Below are positions 10,562-21,990 of a stretch of 64,000 nucleotides of DNA, piece by piece. The notes under the pieces were generated by a model that searched no databases, had not been told where the DNA came from, and worked only from the letters and a program-made list of their open reading frames with translations. Source of the stretch: Cheiracanthium punctorium (taxonomy: Eukaryota; Arthropoda; Arachnida; Araneae; Cheiracanthiidae); contig JAWZYV010011914.1 of the NCBI GenBank assembly GCA_038373885.1, positions 62,001-126,000 on the forward strand. The letters are read 5' to 3'. Numbering within the stretch: the stretch's first letter is position 1; each line of letters begins with the position of its first letter. The position numbers and the translations under genes are program-made.

Positions 10562-12648
10562 ACTAGCTGAAGTACCCGTTCTTCGCACGGGAATGAATGG
10601 ACTTTTTTGATATTACGATTTGTGGTGATTACTATTTATTGTAATAAAGAGATATATCAAAATGGATATCGCGTTATACTGTGTTCAATAACCATGCATA
10701 CTGAATTTCAAGGCAATCGTTTTTACGGTGCAGAAGGCGATGCGGCGTAGCACAATCTAGTGGCGAGTTTTAGCAAAACGGATACGGCAAAAATATTCTT
10801 CGCATTCAGATATCGATGTATACGAATTTTCATGATGATCGGCTGAATAGTCTTGTTCATGTGTTGACGCGACATCTAGTGTCAAGTTATAGGAAAATGG
10901 ATCGTGCCAAACTCTTCCCCGTGCTCAAATATCTATGTATACCTATTTTCATAGCGATCATTCGCACAGTCAAGAAGTGATACACTGCAGGGCCATCTAG
11001 TGGTTAATTAAAGTAATGATTTGCTACAGCGCCGTCATGTGGCGAATTATAGCAAAATGGATAACGCCAAAATATTCTCATTGTTCAAATAGCTATGTAT
11101 ACTGATTTTCATAGCGACCGTTTGAATGGTCGAGAATTTGGCCTGCTGCAGCGTCATCTAGTGGCGAGTTAAAATAATAATGCATTGCAGTGCCATCTAG
11201 TGGTGAGTAACATCAAAAGGAACACAGTTAGATTATATTCTTCGTGCTGAAATGTGTAAGTATAAGAAATTTTATGCCGATCGGTCGAACGGTATAGAAG
11301 TTGATGCGTTGCAGCACCATTTAGCGGCAAGTTATAGCAAAATGGATACTGAAAAATATTCTCCGTGTTCTAATATCAGCGTGTACCAAATTTCATCGAA
11401 ATCGTTTGGACGATATTCGCATAGTAAACGGCTAAACGGAATAGAATTCGACGTTCTGCTGCGCCACCTGGTGGCAAGTTAGAGGAAAACGGATAGCATA
11501 AAAAGCTTCTCCATGATAAAAGACTTAGGTGAACCAAATTTCATGGTGCAACGGTGCTGGAGTTTTTCAACTCGTACACACATACCAACATTCATTTTTA
11601 TCTATAACCAGTGTCATTATATATCCCAGTCTCAAATAAAATCCAGTTTCAAATCTAAGCCTCGCCAAAGTGCCAACATACGCCATTTTGCAAGCGTTTT
11701 TACAGGAAATCATTCGAAGCATTGACTTAGCAGCAATCAATAAGGGAAATGGTTCGACCACGAAAAAGTAAAGCAAGCCTTTATTTGAAAAGTGGAATCC
11801 TTTAATACAGCCGAATTTTTTAAAATTATCAACTATAACGTGTTTTATTCATCGTTACTCCGATGTACTAAATGAGAAGATTTCAATTTTCTGAAATTTG
11901 GCGGAATTCCCCCAACTTAAATCAATGTACTCCATTGGCGAGAATTCTGAAGTTAGATCGCTTGAAATCCCTTAATAACTGCATTATTTCTTCACGGATC
12001 ATTAAAATTTAACGCTGTATTCTAATAAAACCTTTGCACTTGTTTTCAAAAATCTATTTCCTTAAGCTCTCAATAAATTGCGCCAAGCCGAAAACTGTGC
12101 AAACCGCTAGAACTCACTTACTCCAAATCGATATTTCAGCCACTTTATTTTTTCGCCAAACTAAAAAATTTTACACATTAGCCTCGGAAATCTTCAATTT
12201 TTATTGTTTTGCGTATAAAAACATTTCATTCCTGCTCTGATTTCCCATGCACACGATATTATAATATAAAAAAAAAATAACCTTACGAATATAAACTAAC
12301 AAAAAAAAAATCATTATTATTCTTTTATTTTTACTTTGAGAATTTAAAACATTTTATTCGGCAAAATCGCCACACATGGCAACCACGATCCTTATTTCAC
12401 ACATTTTTCACGACAATTACAGAAAGGGGTTACAATTACGGAAAGCTTTTTGCGTGGAGAGCATAAAAAATCTCTTAAATTCCGGGAACGGGTGGACTTT
12501 CAAAGTTTTAAAGTGGACTACGATTTATTCTGTATTATTTTACATATATGTGCTAAATTTCAGGCCGATAGGTCCATTTTTGTGGATTTGTATACGAATC
12601 AAATCCACAAACAAACAAATAAACAGAATTTCATTTTTATTTATAAGA
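10562..12648 (-). mobile_element. Non-autonomous Helitron, CTCF-motif family, copy 1
   Basis: Read on the minus strand, the element starts TCTTATAAATAAAAATG at 12648 and ends in CTAGT at 10562. A short GC-rich hairpin (CCCGTGCGAAGAACGGG) sits just inside the 3' end. These are hallmarks of Helitrons: a 5' TC, a 3' hairpin and a CTRR-type terminus, with no terminal inverted repeat. No Rep/helicase frame is present. The 3' portion shares high identity with 35049-36290. An internal degenerate tandem array (10745-11475) is described separately. Confidence 0.8.
10745..11475. repeat. Degenerate array of CTCF-consensus-like motifs
   Basis: Repeats of roughly 40-150 bp each carry a GCGCCATCTAGTGG-type core, often preceded by TGCA and followed by CGAGTTA. 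I count eight, near 10750, 10867, 10987, 11029, 11150, 11187, 11310 and 11460. The last, GCGCCACCTGGTGG, fits the reverse of the vertebrate CTCF consensus (GCGCCMYCTRSTGG) at all 14 positions; the others fit at 11-13 of 14. The consensus is from memory. Binding in this organism is inference. Confidence 0.55.
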
Positions 12649-13159
12649 AGATTTGCTCAAAGAGTGTAATTCTTTCATCTTCTGCCACTTTTAAACTGTG
12701 CCCATGTAAAAAAGCTATATGCTATGCACAATGTCTACGATGACGAAGTCCCAGTAGAGTTTTTTAGACGTTTAAAAACCGATTAATGCTACTTCTTGCT
12801 ATTATCAACCAGTAACCTTAATGAAATGAATTAGAGTATTTTATGTGTGGCTGCCAAAGTTACGAATATGAATGTACGAATGCGAAAAACGAATGCTCTA
12901 CGAACGCGTAAGATAGAATTTATTCGAGGTTCTAACATTAAATAATTTGCACTATCAGATACGCAGAGTTAGAAATTTCGATTAAAATCGTTTACGAGTA
13001 CTTTATTCTTAGACTTAAAAATGCAGTTGGGAAAAAAAGCTTTATAAACTAATGATTCTATGATGATTTGCGTGAATGTCTCACCGTGAGCGCGGAACGT
13101 GTTAAAAGAAGCATTATTTTATGCACTGCGAAAGTGCTAAAAAAATGGCTACAAGGCAC
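12649..13159. other. AT-rich DNA, no feature seen
   Basis: No gene or element was recognised beyond the Helitron end. Confidence 0.4.
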
Positions 13160-13560
13160 TATAATTCATGTTTATGAATTTCTTAGTGCAAAAGAGAAGA
13201 AGAGTTAAGAGTTCATCTGTACAAATTGCCGTTTCCGATCAGGTTCCGGACATCTATCGCAATCGCATGACCCAAATAAAATTGCTCCTGATTAAGACAA
13301 AAGTGCAATATACGACTCACGTCAGACTTCTAACAAGAAAAGGTAGGGAGGGAGAAGATATACGAAAATGACGAGAAAAAAAAAATAACAGAAGAAAAAA
13401 ATAACCAGGCGACAAGAATTAAGGAAAAGATGACCGCGGCAGGCACACGAATCACGTCTTCCCAGTTTGACCGAGTCTTATTGACACAGGTCGGGGGAAG
13501 GAGGAGGGGGAGGGGACAAGAGAAAGGAGTATGTATTTCTAGCGTTCATCTAACCTCAAA
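13160..13560. other. GC-richer island with polypurine tract
   Basis: This patch is less AT-rich than its flanks and matches none of the repeats seen here. A strongly purine-biased segment lies at about 13490-13530. A short open frame (13168-13368) has no recognisable domain. It is a candidate regulatory segment only. Confidence 0.25.
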
Positions 13561-16119
13561 CATGAGCTACAAAGATCCCCGCCTCTTTTAAAAGAACAAA
13601 AGTCTTAGCAACACGATAATCGCCGAATTTATCTTGAAACGCAGCCATGACAAGAATGAGTTAAAAAGAAGTGGTAATAAGGTCTTTAAGCTGTTTGACG
13701 TGATGATGGAACTGTTGTAATCTTGGAATATATGTATTTTTTTTTTAGTTTCTCTTTCTCTCACGTTGCTTCACTTTTGTTTTAATTTTTATTTGGGAGA
13801 GAAGTATGGTTTTGAATCATACAAAAGTTGTTTTTTTTTTTTCCGAGGAAACAGACCAAGAAGAAAAAATAAAAACTGCTGATGAGAATGGAGAAGAGTA
13901 TAACTTTCGCCGTATGTTTACTTATATATAGAAAGAGAATTATATTTATATTCTCCAGTATTTTCAGTGTTACTGTTAGAATAAAGTCTTCTTGTTAAAA
14001 GATGTTAAGTTCTTAAATCTATGGATTATTAAAGCATGTACTGTCGCTTGTTCTTCATCATATTGGATCCAAGAACTAGCTCAGAATGAGAATGAAATAT
14101 TATATTCAATAATCTTAGTCTTTTCAGCACGAACTTGGAGAACATGTACAAGTTTTGTTATAATAGAAGATTTAATCTTATTTTCTTAAAATAGTGGCTT
14201 GATGCTTGATTAATAAACAATGAACTGTGATAACTCAATTTTTCAGTGACCATGAGAAAAATTTATAAATTAAACAGATTAAAAAGCTAAAGCAGCAATT
14301 TGCTTGTTCAAATGTCGTGCTTGTATTTTATGTTTACTTAAATTTTTAGATAAGTGTGTGTAAAGTTATATCATTATCACGCATGAGCGTCCGTATGACT
14401 ATTCGAGGAGGGGAGGGCAAATCAGGGTTTCTGATCCAGAAAGATTATATTTTAGTGTTGAACCACTTCTAAGTTATACCGTCACGTAAATTATTACGCT
14501 AATGTACATTTTCCTTGGGAGCTGAAGGGGGAGTGTATGTTTGGCCTCTAGTTTCCATAGGTGTGGACGCCCATGTTATCACGTGAAAAATATGTTTGTG
14601 AATATTAATTTTATTCCAACTCTTGGAATTCAGGTTTAAGGAACTTCAGATACGCACTTTGATTTTGAATTTTGTTTGAAAGTAAACTAATTAGTATAAA
14701 ATTAATATTTAATTAAACTGTTGTCAGGTAAATTAAATTTAACTTTAAAATCATTTAGAAGCTTTCATTAACAAACTTTACTTTGGAAAATCAATTCTTA
14801 TACATCGAGCGTCGATTACTAAATCATGTAACAGTTTTATGATTTAACCAAATTACAAAAAATTAAAAATGATGAAAGTCATTTTCACATAATTATAATC
14901 TTAGCAGAACAGCAATTACATTATTCGAATTAATGCCCATTTGACATTTGGTTATACTGTTTTTTTTTTTATGACATTAAACGGGATTAGATTAACACTG
15001 ATAAGAGCCAGAAATAAAAATCGCATGTTTTAGGATAATATTTGTTTGTTCTATCAAAAGTTTATATGAAGATTGTGTTATTCGGAAGACAAAACCAATT
15101 CAAGATTGATATAAAGTTACAACTTCAAAAAAACATAGCTTATTACTTAAAACGAGTGAAAAAATAAGAGCTTACAAACATTTTACATTATATAGATCTC
15201 AAGAATCGACGGGGAGGGACGACTCAGGATGAAAAGGCTCATTTAAAACTCTGTGAGGGTTCTCCCGAAGTAGATTTTTGAATTTCTTCCGCCTATATTA
15301 ACCACTTGAAGTTTTGGGAAGTTTATCCACCAAAACTACAAATATGGAATTAATAGTTTTGAAATCTGCCTAGAGTGTTTGACCAGATTCCTCTTAAGAC
15401 TGCACTAGTTCTAACAAATTATGTGATTTTCGAACATAAAGTAATTATGTGAGAGTATTGAGCATTTTTAGAATGTTTCTTTAGAAGCTGAGCTATACAC
15501 TGTTACAAACTATAAACTTTAACCTGCTGTGAAACTTGAAAAAAAAAATCTTAATAGAAAATTTTGTGTCATACTTCTGAAAATATTTTTCTTTCTCTTT
15601 TTAATTTCTCAAAAAGATCAGTTAATTAGTTAACACAGTGTGTACCGCAACTTTTTAAGAGACAATTTTTTAAAAAATTTTCTGACGGAGTTAGATATTT
15701 TGGTTTGTGTTCATAAGAAGTAAAGTAAATCTTTTGTTTATCTAACAACCTTAAAGACCTTTTGCGAAAATCTTTGACAGTCCTTTCATATATTCCCCCT
15801 CCCCCTTACCTCTAATTAATATTGATGACTAATTTACTGTTACTAAATTCAAATATAAAATTTATTATAAAATTTTTGTTTACTATCGTTTACGGAGAGT
15901 ATTTTTTAAGACTAACATATACAAAAGGAATAATTTTAAAAACACTACTGACTAGATTTTTTTAAATTTAAAAACACACCAAAACATATTAACACAGGAA
16001 ACACACAAGCATTTAACATACAAAAACATTTAATTTTTTAAGATCAGAAACACAAAACACACATCCGGTAACACAAATTAATGATCTAAGAGACTTGACT
16101 AAGGAGGTCTATGTGCGCA
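13561..16119. other. AT-rich DNA, no feature seen
   Basis: Several poly-T and poly-A runs occur, for instance near 13739, 13830 and 14961. No terminal repeats or coding motifs were found. Confidence 0.45.
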
Positions 16120-16415
16120 GTCTATGTCAACGATTCTTAACTTTTTTACATCCCCCTCCCCTCCCCTAACAACGAGTAACTTAAGATGGCGCTCCCTCCC
16201 ATTCCTCAGCTTAAATACAGTTTTTTATTCTTCAACAATGAACATTTTGTCGCCTTTCCTACAAAATAATGTTATCGGTAAAGTTCGAATAAAAATTTTA
16301 AGCAAAATTAAATATGTTACGGATTAAAATTTAAAAAAAACTTGCACTATAATTTATTCTTTTTTTTGCGCCTGTTTTTCTAGGGCCCCTTTCCAAACGC
16401 TCTGCGCCCCAGCAG

Positions 16416-17754
16416 CCCAGACAGCACAGCAAACTTGCAGCAAGCTTGATTTATCAAGTCAATAAGCTTGAATTAAGCTTGAAAATTTCAAGCGTGTAAG
16501 CTTAATGCAAGCTTGAATCAAGTGTTCTAGTTTACACTCGCCCAGCTTGCATTAAGCTTGACTCAAGCTTAACAAATTTTCCTAAATACACGGGGCGCCG
16601 GTCGGCGAACTCGCACCTCATATTTTACTTTGCCACGCATTTCCCCCCCTCTACGCTGAAATTTCAATTTAATTTAATCTGTTTCCATGAAGGGTTCGTG
16701 GCTGGAATAGAACCCGGGAACTTTCGGTTGGGAGTCGAACTCGCTATCCGTTCAGCTACTAAGATTCACGCAGATGTGACTACAGTTTGAAGTGACTTAT
16801 CACGCCGTTTTCTCGCCAGATTGATAATTTGGCGATGTGTTATTTGTTTCTTTTATTTTTCCATGGGATGCATCAAAATTAAAATAATGTTATGTGTGAT
16901 TTAGAGACTAATAGGGAAATAAACATAATATAAACTTAAGAGCAGCACACGTTTTAAAACTTTCAGTACCGCAACACTCATGAGCAATACTGCTGGCCAA
17001 AATCGAGACAAACGACTGATTTTGAAATCAATTTCGTAGTATAATTGTATTTTATTTTGAAGAATTTGCATATTTGGAAATATAGAACGGGTTTACTTAC
17101 TTAACACAAAGTTTGTGTTAAGTAATCTGAAATCAAAGAAACAGATAGTTAAGCGTTACTTCGAAATGCTATATCACAGTTGCTAACATGTATGGAATAC
17201 AAACACTTTAGTCATTTTTGTAAATATTTCTTAAAATAACAAATAATTGAAAAATTTTGCTATTTTTTAACGCTAAAATTCTCTTTACAAATGTGGTTAG
17301 TTATTTTCCTACATATTGGTATGCTATATCGATATAGAATTTTCCGAAGAATTAAAAATAATTTTTAATTAATTTATACAAATATAAATTTGAATTATTT
17401 TCATTGTTCATACTTTATAATTAAAAAAATTATTTAACTTCTGAATTTTTTTTTAATCCTTTGTAATTTTATTTTAAAACTACAAAAGTGTAAGATGTAA
17501 GATTTTTGGGCCCTAAAATCTGTAGGCCCTGGGCAGTTGCCCCGTTTGCCCTGCCGGTAATATGGCACTGGTAATAAAATAAAACACATCTTTTACGAAC
17601 TTTCAGCAAATTTGAGGACGCTAGACAATTAATGTCCATTCTCTTTCACAGATGGCGCCATCACTGCGCACTTTGAAAGCTAAAATCAAGCTAAACCCAA
17701 GCTTGCATTAATACGTTAAATTCAAGCTTGATTTAAGCTTATGTGCTGTCTGGG
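16416..17754. mobile_element. 1.3 kb TIR element with AAGCTTG subterminal repeats
   Basis: Both ends read CCCAGACAGCACA inward, a 13-bp perfect terminal inverted repeat. About 150 bp at the left end and 80 bp at the right end are packed with AAGCTTG/CAAGCTT motifs in both orientations, which look like transposase-binding repeats. The only possible target duplication is AG/AG, so I cannot assign a superfamily. A tRNA-like module lies at 16693-16768. There is no transposase frame. Confidence 0.7.
16693..16768 (-). repeat. tRNA-like module inside the nested TIR element
   Basis: On the minus strand, TAGTAGCTGAACGGATAG resembles an A-box region and GGGTTCTATTCCAGCC a B-box/T-arm, at the spacing of a tRNA. 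Flanks do not form a clear acceptor stem. It is probably the head of a truncated SINE or a tRNA pseudogene. Confidence 0.4.
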
Positions 17755-17837
17755 AGGGGGCCGAGCAAAACTGGTTGTGAATCGCTGGTCTATATGCCAA
17801 AGTTAGTGGCAATCTGTTTAGCCGTTGTAGCTGCTGT

Positions 17838-18290
17838 TTATCCCTTTGAGGCGCAACCCTTTCCCAATGCTGAAAAAAGGGCAGTCGCTGCCATCGCTCG
17901 ACTTAACGACCAGCTGGCTGTGCCCGGCACAGCCAGCTGCGTCAAAAAAGGGGTCTCTAAATCTGTGGCACGCGATGAACGTTTCGATCGTCCGCCATCT
18001 TGCTGGTAGTTAAGTCGAGCGATGGCAACCTCTGCCCTTTTTTCAGCTTTCGGCAATCTATCCAGCTGTTCTCGCATTCTTCCATTTTTCAGCAGATGTC
18101 AGTGCTGTTAAAAAGAATCGTGACCATTTTTTGACCGGAAATGACGCGCTAAAAAGTAAAGGATTCTCGTGGTGCTACGTCACCCGCAACTATTTTTATA
18201 GAAATCCAATGTATTCTTCGTGACTGGTAACAGTCAAAACGTCAGAGTTTGGTGTTCCCAGAGCGGGAACACTGCGCGTTAAAGGGTTAA
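17838..18290 (+). mobile_element. piggyBac-like fold-back MITE, nearly complete
   Basis: The left flank is TTAT (a changed TTAA) followed by CCCTTTGAGGCGC; the right end is GCGCGTTAAAGGGTTAA. The first hairpin arm is internally deleted: it jumps from CTCGACTTAACGACC to the GCTGGCTGTG tip. The second arm is full length. The right unique portion contains the small hairpin GTTCCCAGAGCGGGAAC close to the terminus. Confidence 0.85.
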
Positions 18291-18399
18291 AGAGGGAATT
18301 TAACTATAAACATCCATATAGGAAAAGAAACATTACAATACTTTTAAACGCTCGAAACTCTTCGAAACCTTCTCATTATTTAGATGATGATAACCACAA

Positions 18400-18960
18400 T
18401 AAAGTTCGTCCCGAAAATAACTTAACGACAAGAACACGACGACGATTAAACAAGGAAACCCGCTCTCATCTTACCCCTTTTTTCCTGCCCCCTCCATCCC
18501 CGACATTCTACTGATGTACGATACCGATTACTCCATAACTTATCAAAAAACAACTTAAATATGAAAGAAAGAGAGTGTGTGTGTAGGGGGGACGGGTGGC
18601 TCACTGACCACCATACGTGAGTCCATTACCCATTCTGATGGACTCCCTGCCCCATAATGACATTGCGGCAAGTTATGGTGATTCGCTTCTTCTTCTTTTT
18701 TTTTTTTTTTCGTGGACGCGAAAACGCGTTAATAATTGATGCAGCAAAGATGCAGCTCTTCTTATATAATTCACTGAAGCTCTTGGCCTGGGGGAGTGTG
18801 TGAATCGGTCATCTGGCCATCTTTAACCTAGCTACTCCTCCTGCACTAGAGAGACTCTTTCACTGTCCACCCCCTCCCTAATGTAACATTTTTTTTTTTT
18901 TTTTTCAAATTTGTTTCCCCGACTTCTCATCTCTTGTTGCGCTAATTAAGTTATGAGTAT
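18400..18960. other. GC-richer, apparently single-copy island
   Basis: This segment combines C-rich blocks, a GA-rich run followed by GT repeats, and non-repetitive text such as ACCATACGTGAGTCC and AAAGATGCAGCTC. It matches none of the transposons in this window. It has the look of a regulatory or conserved non-coding block, but no motif combination proves this, and no long open frame is present. Confidence 0.25.
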
Positions 18961-19085
18961 AAAGGCTCGTTATAAACAAACACAAACTTGACACGAACAC
19001 TTAACAGAAACTGATGTTAAAAAGCAAAAATAATTAAAATCTTTGTAAAGTACACACATTCAAAAGGCAATGCAATCGTTTCGGT

Positions 19086-19198
19086 GGTAAAAAGGTCCAC
19101 CCTTTTTCAGTTGCAAAAGAGTTCCACCATCCACACTGCAGCTCGAGTGGATGGTGGAACTTTTTTTTGCAACTGAAGAAGGGTGAACGTTTTGTACC
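19086..19198. repeat. 113-bp fold-back element
   Basis: The two halves are near-complete inverse copies: CAGTTGCAAAAGAGTTCCAC with CCATCCAC, around a short TGCAGCTCGA centre, returning as GTGGATGG and then GTGGAACTTTTTTTTGCAAC. The outer ends read GGTAAAAAGG and GGTACAAAAC. It resembles a small fold-back MITE; I could not find a convincing target duplication. Confidence 0.7.
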
Positions 19199-19565
19199 CC
19201 TGTATTGCCTATCAGTACCCTTTTTATGCGCATTATTTTACAAAGTTTTTAATTAATTTTAGTCGCACACTGACCGGGTTCGTTTTTCCCGTTGAGTGGA
19301 GATTTATATTTTAAGTTTGAAACACTCCCTCAAAGCTTTCGATTAGGGATTTGTTCTCGGGAAAATTTAAGTTTCGAGATCGGCATACTGAGATGAGGAT
19401 AAGTTGATCTCATGAAATCGGAAAAGATTTCTGCGATCCCTGCCCTTGAGCGAATCGCTTACTTTTGCGTCTTTTCTCAAATGAATCTGTTGTGTATTAT
19501 CCTAAAAAAAGTGTGTTTTCTCTCTCTCTCTACAACTGATCTTTGAAAACCAGTTTTAGATCAAT
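19199..19565. other. AT-rich DNA, no feature seen
   Basis: A CT-dinucleotide run lies at about 19519-19530. Nothing else was recognised. Confidence 0.45.
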
Positions 19566-19645
19566 ACCCTACTAGCAATTTTGCCCGGGCCATCATCGGC
19601 TGACTACGTGGCCGGTGGTAGCCCGAGCAAAATTGCTAGTAGGGT
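19566..19645. repeat. 80-bp inverted repeat next to a fold-back MITE
   Basis: ACCCTACTAGCAATTTTGC at the left edge is complementary to the right edge; 24 of 25 bases pair, with a 30-bp spacer. The right arm ends exactly where the fold-back MITE at 19644 starts, so the MITE may have inserted at its edge. Confidence 0.75.
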
Positions 19646-20165
19646 AACCCTTTAACGTGCAGTGTTCCCGCTCTGGGAACACCAAACTCTGACGTTTTGA
19701 CTGTTGCCAGTCACGAAAAATAGATTTGATTTATATAAAAATAGTTGCGGGTGACATAGCTCCCACGAGAATCCTTTACTTTTTAGCACGTCATTTCCCC
19801 TAGAAAAAAATGGCCACGATTATTTTTAACAGCACTGACATCTGCTGAAAAATGGAAGAATGCGAGAACAGCTGGAACAGATTGCCCAATGCTGAAAAAA
19901 GGGCGGCCGTTGCCATTGCTCGACTTAACTACCAGCAAGATGGCGGACGATCGAAACGTTCATCGCGTGCCACAGATCTAGAGACCCTTTTTTGACGACA
20001 GCTGGCTGTGCCGGGTACAGCCAGCTGCGTCAAAAAAGGGTCTCTAGATCTGTGGCACGCGATGAACGTTTCGATCGTCCGCCATCTTGATGGTAGTTAA
20101 GTCGAGTGATGGCAACGTCTGCCCCTTTTTCAGCATTGGGAAAGGGTTGCGCCTCAAAGGGTTAA
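19644..20165 (-). mobile_element. piggyBac-like fold-back MITE, full length
   Basis: In reverse orientation to the copy at 17838, this is the best full-length member (522 bp). It runs from GTAA-CCCTTTAACGTGCAG to GCGCCTCAAAGGGTTAA. A near-perfect palindrome of about 115 bp per arm occupies 19888-20140, with the tip at the GACAGCTGGCTGTGCC segment. The family's unique part with CGTGACTGGCAACAG-type sequence lies at 19680-19880. Ends beginning with CCC next to TTAA are the piggyBac pattern. Confidence 0.85.
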
Positions 20166-20793
20166 CATAGGGGAAGGGGGATTTGGGGTGCTCATAACTC
20201 ACTCATTTTCAGCAAAAAAATATTGAAAATTGGTATCCGGGGTTAAAATGAGCTAAATTTTTAAAATATGAAGTGAAATCTAGGGGTTGCTATTGGAAAA
20301 AAAAAGTTGGTACGAATTTTAATATGGAGACAGCCCCTTATGCAATTTTTATGTATAGCAAATTAAAGTGCACGTCAATCGTAAACGATTGGTATATGTA
20401 ACTTTTCTGTACGACGAATAACGGCTGAATAAAGTACAAGTGGGTCTTTTACTCTCCCAGCTGTGCATTTCAATGGATGTTGGAATGCAAAGTCTGTAAA
20501 ATTTATATAACTGCAATTTGTTGTGTCTGTTGATTGGATGATAGGGATTTCCTGTTCCATGCATTGATATATATGCTAAGCTTAGCATATATATCAATAT
20601 CAATATATATCATATATATCAATGGTTCCATATAATATATATCAATGGTTCCATATACTAAGAATTTTATCAAAAGTACTAATGATGATATAAACAGAAA
20701 TCACTTATTTTTGTAGACTAGAAAATTGTAAAAGTTACTTTTATTTCCTAAGAATGAAAATGATTGTTTTCACTAGCACTCCATAAATTGGAA
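20166..20793. other. AT-rich DNA holding a perfect palindrome
   Basis: Apart from the 36-bp palindrome at 20563-20598 and nearby AT-rich direct repeats of ATATATCAATGGTTCCATAT (20615-20656), nothing was recognised. Confidence 0.45.
20563..20598. repeat. 36-bp perfect palindrome
   Basis: ATTGATATATATGCTAAG is followed directly by its exact reverse complement, with no spacer. Such a sequence can extrude as a cruciform. Confidence 0.9.
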
Positions 20794-20989
20794 TTTTTTT
20801 TTTAGCACTAAGGTGCTATTTCGCTCAATACCAGAATTTTGTCTACGCATTTTTATCTACCCATTTTTACCTACGCGATTTTGTCGACACGGTGAAGATC
20901 TTTTCAAATGTGTTTGCCAGATAAAGTGGAGGGAGGGGGCGTTAATAAAAGGTTAAAAGTCGCACAAGGTTTGCAATTTTTGATAATTG

Positions 20990-21890
20990 ATGGCTAAATA
21001 TAAATATATTACGAATATAGTTAGAAAACGCCTGGCGTATATTGTAAAATAGTTTTAGTAAGCGATTTTAATGTAGATTTTAATTCCGAAGAAGTGTTTT
21101 ATAGAACAGAGAAGACAAATACGGTACACTCATAGATTATGATACACTTTCCAAATGGTGTTTATAAAGATGAAGTATAGTTTGACTATGCCTGGCAAAA
21201 ATTGTTAAACAGTTTTGGTAGGCGATTTTAAGATAGATTCCGATTCCAAAGATATGTTTTATGGTACAAGAAAGAGTTGATTCCTATTTTAACGCCTCCA
21301 CTCTCGCCAACCTAAAGTTTGGCGAGTTTTGCAGTCATGGGTCTTTAGGAGTTATGCATAAGTTTCAACCCCCCCCCCCCCAAAAAAAAAAGAACTAGAT
21401 GAAAACTAAAGTGAACAAATCAGAGATAAACGCACCAGTTAAGGAATTTGAAGACGCTTAATTATTAAAACTACATTAATTGGCAATCCAAAATAAATAA
21501 AAATGGAATGGAATGCTATACTTACATGTTGTTCCAAATCGCCATTTTAATTTTAAATTACGGTTGCCACATAAATACAAAAAATCGTCATGGTAACTGC
21601 ATATGTTTAGTTATCGCCACCTTGGCGAGAGACGGGGCTTTAAAGTAGGAATCAACCCAAGAAAAACAAACACGGTACACTCATGGATTATGTTGCACAT
21701 TCGAAATAATATTTAAACAGGTGAAGTGTAGTTGGAATATACTTGGGGCGAAGATTGTAAATTAGTTTTAGTTGGCGATTTTAAGATAGATTTCGATTCC
21801 AAAGTTGGGTTTTATGAAACAAGAAAGAAAAATACGGCACACTTATGAATAATGATACACTTTCCAACTTAATAGAATAAGGAAGAAAAA
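20990..21890 (+). repeat. Three 160-bp tandem repeats of an endonuclease core
   Basis: The segment coding for LVSDFNVDFNS, LVGDFKIDSDS and LVGDFKIDFDSK occurs at about 21052, 21212 and 21763. The first interval is 160 bp. The second is 551 bp, of which about 391 bp are an inserted MITE with its duplication, leaving 160 bp again. A 160-bp period is not a multiple of three, so the tandem array cannot be translated as one frame. LVGDFN is the conserved core of EEP-fold endonucleases. Confidence 0.65.
21276..21656. mobile_element. TIR MITE inserted in the tandem repeats
   Basis: The left end GTTGATTCCTATTTTAACG is matched inversely by the right end (GTTGATTCCTACTTTAAAG on the minus strand), with about 34-bp inverted repeats reaching CTCTCGCCA. 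The host sequence CAAGAAAGA/CAAGAAAAA flanks both sides, giving an 8-9 bp duplication. hAT is plausible from the duplication length. A C tract and A tract lie at about 21368-21390. Confidence 0.7.
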
Positions 21891-21990
21891 CAGGGACGAC
21901 GCATAAATTATGATACGCTTTTAATATATAGCACTTTAGTGCGTATTTAAAATCTGAAAGTGTTTCAGATTTTCTTCCTTTTTTTTTGTG

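Larger units (their letters stand above)
16128..17787. mobile_element. hAT MITE split by a nested element
   Basis: The left end CAACGATTCTTAAC and the right end (CAGCGATTCACAACC on the minus strand) are inverted repeats of the common hAT type. The flanking octamers GTCTATGT (16120-16127) and GTCTATAT (17788-17795) match at seven of eight positions, as expected of an 8-bp hAT duplication. Removing the nested element 16416-17754 leaves a hAT MITE of about 320 bp. No transposase is present. Confidence 0.75.
20794..21990 (+). mobile_element. Endonuclease-derived element, possible Helentron derivative
   Basis: The left end carries the small hairpin AGCACTAAGGTGCT, as does the element at 26238 (AGCACTCGGGTGCT). 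The right end carries GCACTTTAGTGC and the hairpin AATCTGAAAGTGTTTCAGATT (21951-21971). The interior holds repeated fragments of an EEP endonuclease frame. Helitron2/Helentron proteins are known to carry a C-terminal EN domain and a 3' hairpin, so a Helentron deletion derivative is my preferred reading; no Rep or helicase is present. Antisense fragments of the same 3' region occur at 37184 and 41448. Confidence 0.5.

Noticed and set aside
10745..11475. CRISPR-like spacing of repeats
   Set aside because: Repeats are degenerate, intervals are irregular and related to each other, and the sequence is an animal Helitron.
17743..18077. Two open frames of 79-88 codons on opposite strands
   Set aside because: They span the hAT end and the fold-back MITE hairpin; opposite-strand openness is a by-product of the palindrome.
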